Source: Verrucomicrobiales bacterium (lineage in GTDB: Bacteria > Verrucomicrobiota > Verrucomicrobiia > Verrucomicrobiales > DEV007). Taken from it: 64,000 nt of DNA. Shown one piece after another: positions 63,801 to 64,000 of this stretch; positions within the stretch are counted from its first letter, which is position 1; every line of letters begins with the position of its first letter. The stretch is from assembly GCA_002698785.1 (NCBI GenBank), contig PAAG01000059.1, positions 620,001-684,000 on the forward strand, read 5' to 3'. A program made the translations under genes and the position numbers. The notes under the pieces are model-generated. The model saw only the letters and a list, made by a program, of their open reading frames with translations, was not told where the DNA came from and searched no databases.

Positions 63801-64000
63801 TCGTGGTGTAAGTAAAAGTCACTGTCGCGCTTTCACCTGCATTCAAGGAATCGAAATCAGTTCCGGGGTTGAACGTCACGTTTGTCCCATTGTTCGACAC
63901 AGAGCCAAGAGATGGCTGAGTGACTGACGCAATCGACAGGGAGCTGTCAACATCGGAATCATTTCCCAGAACGTCGATATCGACCGAATTTTCCTCATCC
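57808..64000 (-). CDS. Giant repeat adhesin with Ca-binding C-terminus (N-terminus outside window)
   Basis: The frame stays open to base 64000, so at least 2064 residues are present and the start is outside. In order: tandem cadherin-like repeats of about 94 residues (motifs VTINGVDDA, VLGNDSDVDD, SFTYTTNTG) over 61.7-64 kb; a DUF6923-like propeller (about 60.96-61.69 kb; NGLIYANAQ, GADFGVDPNTGLIW); another cadherin-like set (59.9-60.9 kb); a VCBS-like domain (SWTYQLLNDAVHDSDD); and a C-terminal Asp-rich region (57.9-58.5 kb) with EF-hand/dockerin-like loops (DMDGDGAEFDG, DSNDNGVVDG, DQDGDGAVGEGEL). This is the pattern of large type I-secreted adhesins. The transporter and adaptor lie 5-8 kb away on the same strand. 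No recognisable RTX nonapeptides were seen. Confidence 0.88.
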   Translation of the reverse strand, partial: DEENSVDIDVLGNDSDVDSSLSIASVTQPSLGSVSNNGTNVTFNPGTDFDSLNAGESATVTFTYTTNTGETENVTVTINGVDDATVTAPDSATTTENAAVDISVLGNDSDVDDTLTIASVTQPGSGSVTHDGTNVTFDPGTDFDSLNAGESATVSFTYTTNTGKTENVTVTINGVDDASVTNPDSASTSEDATVDLMVLGNDVDVDDTLSIASVTQPGSGSVTHDGSKVTFDPENNFDYLAVGESATVSFTYTTNTGVTENVTVTVVGVDDATVANPDAAATDADATVDISVLVNDSDPDTALSVASFTQPPAGQGSVSQVGDDLRFDPGTDFNYLATGETEIVNFTYTTNTGETENVTVTVTGVSDPTNTNPDSGTTGENTPVDIPVLGNDSDVDDVLSIASVTQPASGSVSHDGTNVTFDPGTDFDYLDSGESATVTFTYTTNTGSTENVTVTINGVDDASVTAPDNATTTENATVAIAVLGNDSDVDDTLSIASLTQPASGSVSHDGTNVTFDPETDFDYLDAGESATVTFTYTTNTGNTETVTVTVNGVNDTLMASPDNASTDEDTPIVINVLANDQELDDSDRPLSVTSTTSTAKGSVVTDGTTVSFDPGSDFEYLKVGESETVTFSYTVTNQDGDTDVEVVTVTVNGVNDAPDTHADTLHTIEGTGRAINVVQNDQDIEGSQLTVTEINGVALQANVPLALSSGALVTLMEDGRVYFNPNGVYANLEYGETATISFSYTVTDEDGGSSTEDVTVVIDGVDNDVVVAGAYQVLYDQLYEIQLDPVDESISYVPIGDPLPFRFNSIAYNANDGLIYANAQAGDAGLGVNAGDIIQINPFTGQIVGNLGQFTNDEGETIPSYAGGINSDLNVYYVNGPSDSNGNTAYAIDLDTLSVTPIGILPGADFGVDPNTGLIWSINGTEAYSLDPTSGTLTTYSHGGLQINGSPAGGTWGSMFSDGEGNIQVTSNSGYGLYRLDTSTGELIRVGDAPATNSNDATGSLLTALPSAQPFIFLDADGSTGATTTNDAVRVYDPSGSAVSISDSDTRIADLDGNTIASAEIILKNPVAGDQFIIGTLPAGISSTVQMVGGYLVISLTGNASQTDYEDAIKAISFENDGSGAGITDPREISVSLTDVDDVVSNTATSLIFIGTAAGSTVGSLPGQTGDAAYSDSLVVMEDDNDPSTGGATLNLLNNDSDDPASITGVSQPPIGQGTVTNNGDGTVTFQPGDDFQYLSTGETATTTFSYTTNTGDTEVVTVTVHGVDDPITAAPDSASTSEWNPVIIDVLANDSDPDAGDGPLSISALTQPPKGSVSTDGALVTFDPGSDFDSLNDGETEIVTFIYTVTNSRGEVENELVTVTVTGADDPNAAPTVTSTPTSGTVYEAGLASGTGTGPTTTSVSGALALNDTDGDALTVRVDGVDIGVIDGNSGTVLGSVMGEDGNGQITFYGDGSWTYQLLNDAVHDSDDSTYVDSEKEEFSITVFDGLDSSAPVNLTFNIVDDNVVLGTPSPGSVSNSAPAVYRGTLGVTGADSDSASLTDSIAGWDGTNTTFAPTAETSGGETVYYYVDPTDTSVLIAYTDTSGSPTGYDPSNTAQTLVFSLDVDPVANTYEISMSQPIDNFESAVIDFSLLSASGPQPNYRFTDAPSLLAPGDPVPAGETVIFTAYGTQAGAKVNSNASYMGIGNNLINHGEGALAIDVEKSGNAVVIGYNFNGGGSNTSVTWVAYAADDVTVLGSGTFAAPSSSGTFTVEWMGQQLGKVEIEPLNANTKPLRISSIFVDGIENDMPVDLSFPVTVTDQDGDSASTTLNIELNNSVTPIVIDMDGDGAEFDGIEEGIAFDVDNDGEAEQVAWADEDDGVLVFDSNDNGVVDGIDEIALSRYSDDPNATDLDGLRTFDSNGDNMLDANDEEYDSFLVWQDQDGDGAVGEGELHTLADLGIDGLALISDNSPYSAADGDVNVHGEAQVMYSDGTTGILADAEFDYIEIEETEQPLEVIDESGNVISLDESQSGDDAPTEDLLAPAAPADVSHEQIHGDAGAMPETSAEDDAASAGAAMS
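61700..64000 (-). repeat. Tandem array of about 282-bp adhesin repeats
   Basis: The motif around cgtccacaccattgatcgt recurs at 62337, 62619, 62901, 63189, 63471 and 63753, i.e. with spacings of 282, 282, 288, 282 and 282 bases; earlier units (61701, 62034) are longer (303, 333). Units are highly similar at the base level, so the array is a candidate for length change by recombination and for misassembly. It continues past the window edge. Confidence 0.85.

Noticed and set aside
62476-63927. Long plus-strand open frame (483 residues) opposite the adhesin repeats
   Set aside because: Repetitive, Arg/Ser/Ile-rich and periodic exactly like the adhesin units; it is an antisense shadow of a low-stop repeat gene.
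1-64000. CRISPR arrays, tRNA/rRNA genes, insertion sequences, phage genes
   Set aside because: No repeat-spacer pattern, cloverleaf, rRNA motif, transposase or integrase was recognised on reading either strand. The adhesin repeats are coding, not CRISPR.

Overview
Likely source. The window looks like a heterotrophic member of the Planctomycetota-Verrucomicrobiota group, and Verrucomicrobiota is favoured. Hallmarks are a sigma factor / FecR / PSD1-cytochrome / DUF1501 operon, four sulfatase-type or PQQ-propeller/cytochrome hydrolase loci, Tat-signal oxidoreductases and an AraC-type XylR-like regulator. A complete class A penicillin-binding protein argues against most Planctomycetes. Base composition is roughly balanced by eye (not computed). 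No rRNA, tRNA, CRISPR array, insertion sequence or phage gene was recognised. Coding density is very high, and no gap between genes exceeds about 170-200 bases.

Layout. 1-7.7 kb: the end of an O-methyltransferase, an unrecognised protein, two GNAT acetyltransferases, a secreted esterase-type hydrolase interrupted by a frameshift, a Tat-exported Gfo/Idh/MocA oxidoreductase and a class A PBP. 7.8-18 kb: a small membrane protein, a multidomain clan GH-A-like glycosidase, a Tat-exported helical protein, a 1244-residue TIM barrel/LamG/propeller/cytochrome c fusion and an amidohydrolase. 18-26 kb: an AraC regulator with a PAS-like N-terminus coupled to a nucleoside deaminase, then two neighbouring sulfatase/glycosidase fusions with opposite domain order (sulfatase-GH43 and GH127-sulfatase). 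26-34.4 kb: a GluR0-like ligand-gated potassium channel, a DUF1579-like protein, a polyprenyl synthase, a membrane VWA protein, an arylsulfatase, a secretin-like small protein and a lipase maturation factor homologue. 34.5-42.4 kb: a RraA-like/M81 (MlrC) pair, a galactose module (Na+ symporter, exported mutarotase, galactokinase) and a divergent XylR-like regulator. 42.5-49.1 kb: the sigma-FecR-PSD1-DUF1501 operon. 49.1-64 kb: a type I secretion/adhesin locus.

How the genes fit together. The centre of the window reads as a polysaccharide-use region. Secreted sulfatases and arabinose/galactose-type glycosidases would strip sulfate and side chains. The symporter, mutarotase and galactokinase would take up and phosphorylate galactose. 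AraC-type regulators sit next to their probable targets. A 21-bp-spaced direct repeat beside the AraC gene and a compound hairpin abutting the GH127-sulfatase start codon are candidate control sites.

The most system-like region is 49.1-64 kb. A LapB-type ABC transporter with a degenerate C39-like domain and an HlyD adaptor sit near a giant calcium-binding repeat adhesin that runs off the window. Between them lie a trypsin-like protease, a trypsin-like pseudoprotease, a TPR glycosyltransferase and a TPR/GT-A-like/sulfotransferase-like fusion. I infer a secreted adhesin that may be glycosylated or sulfated and proteolytically controlled, but no single element proves this.
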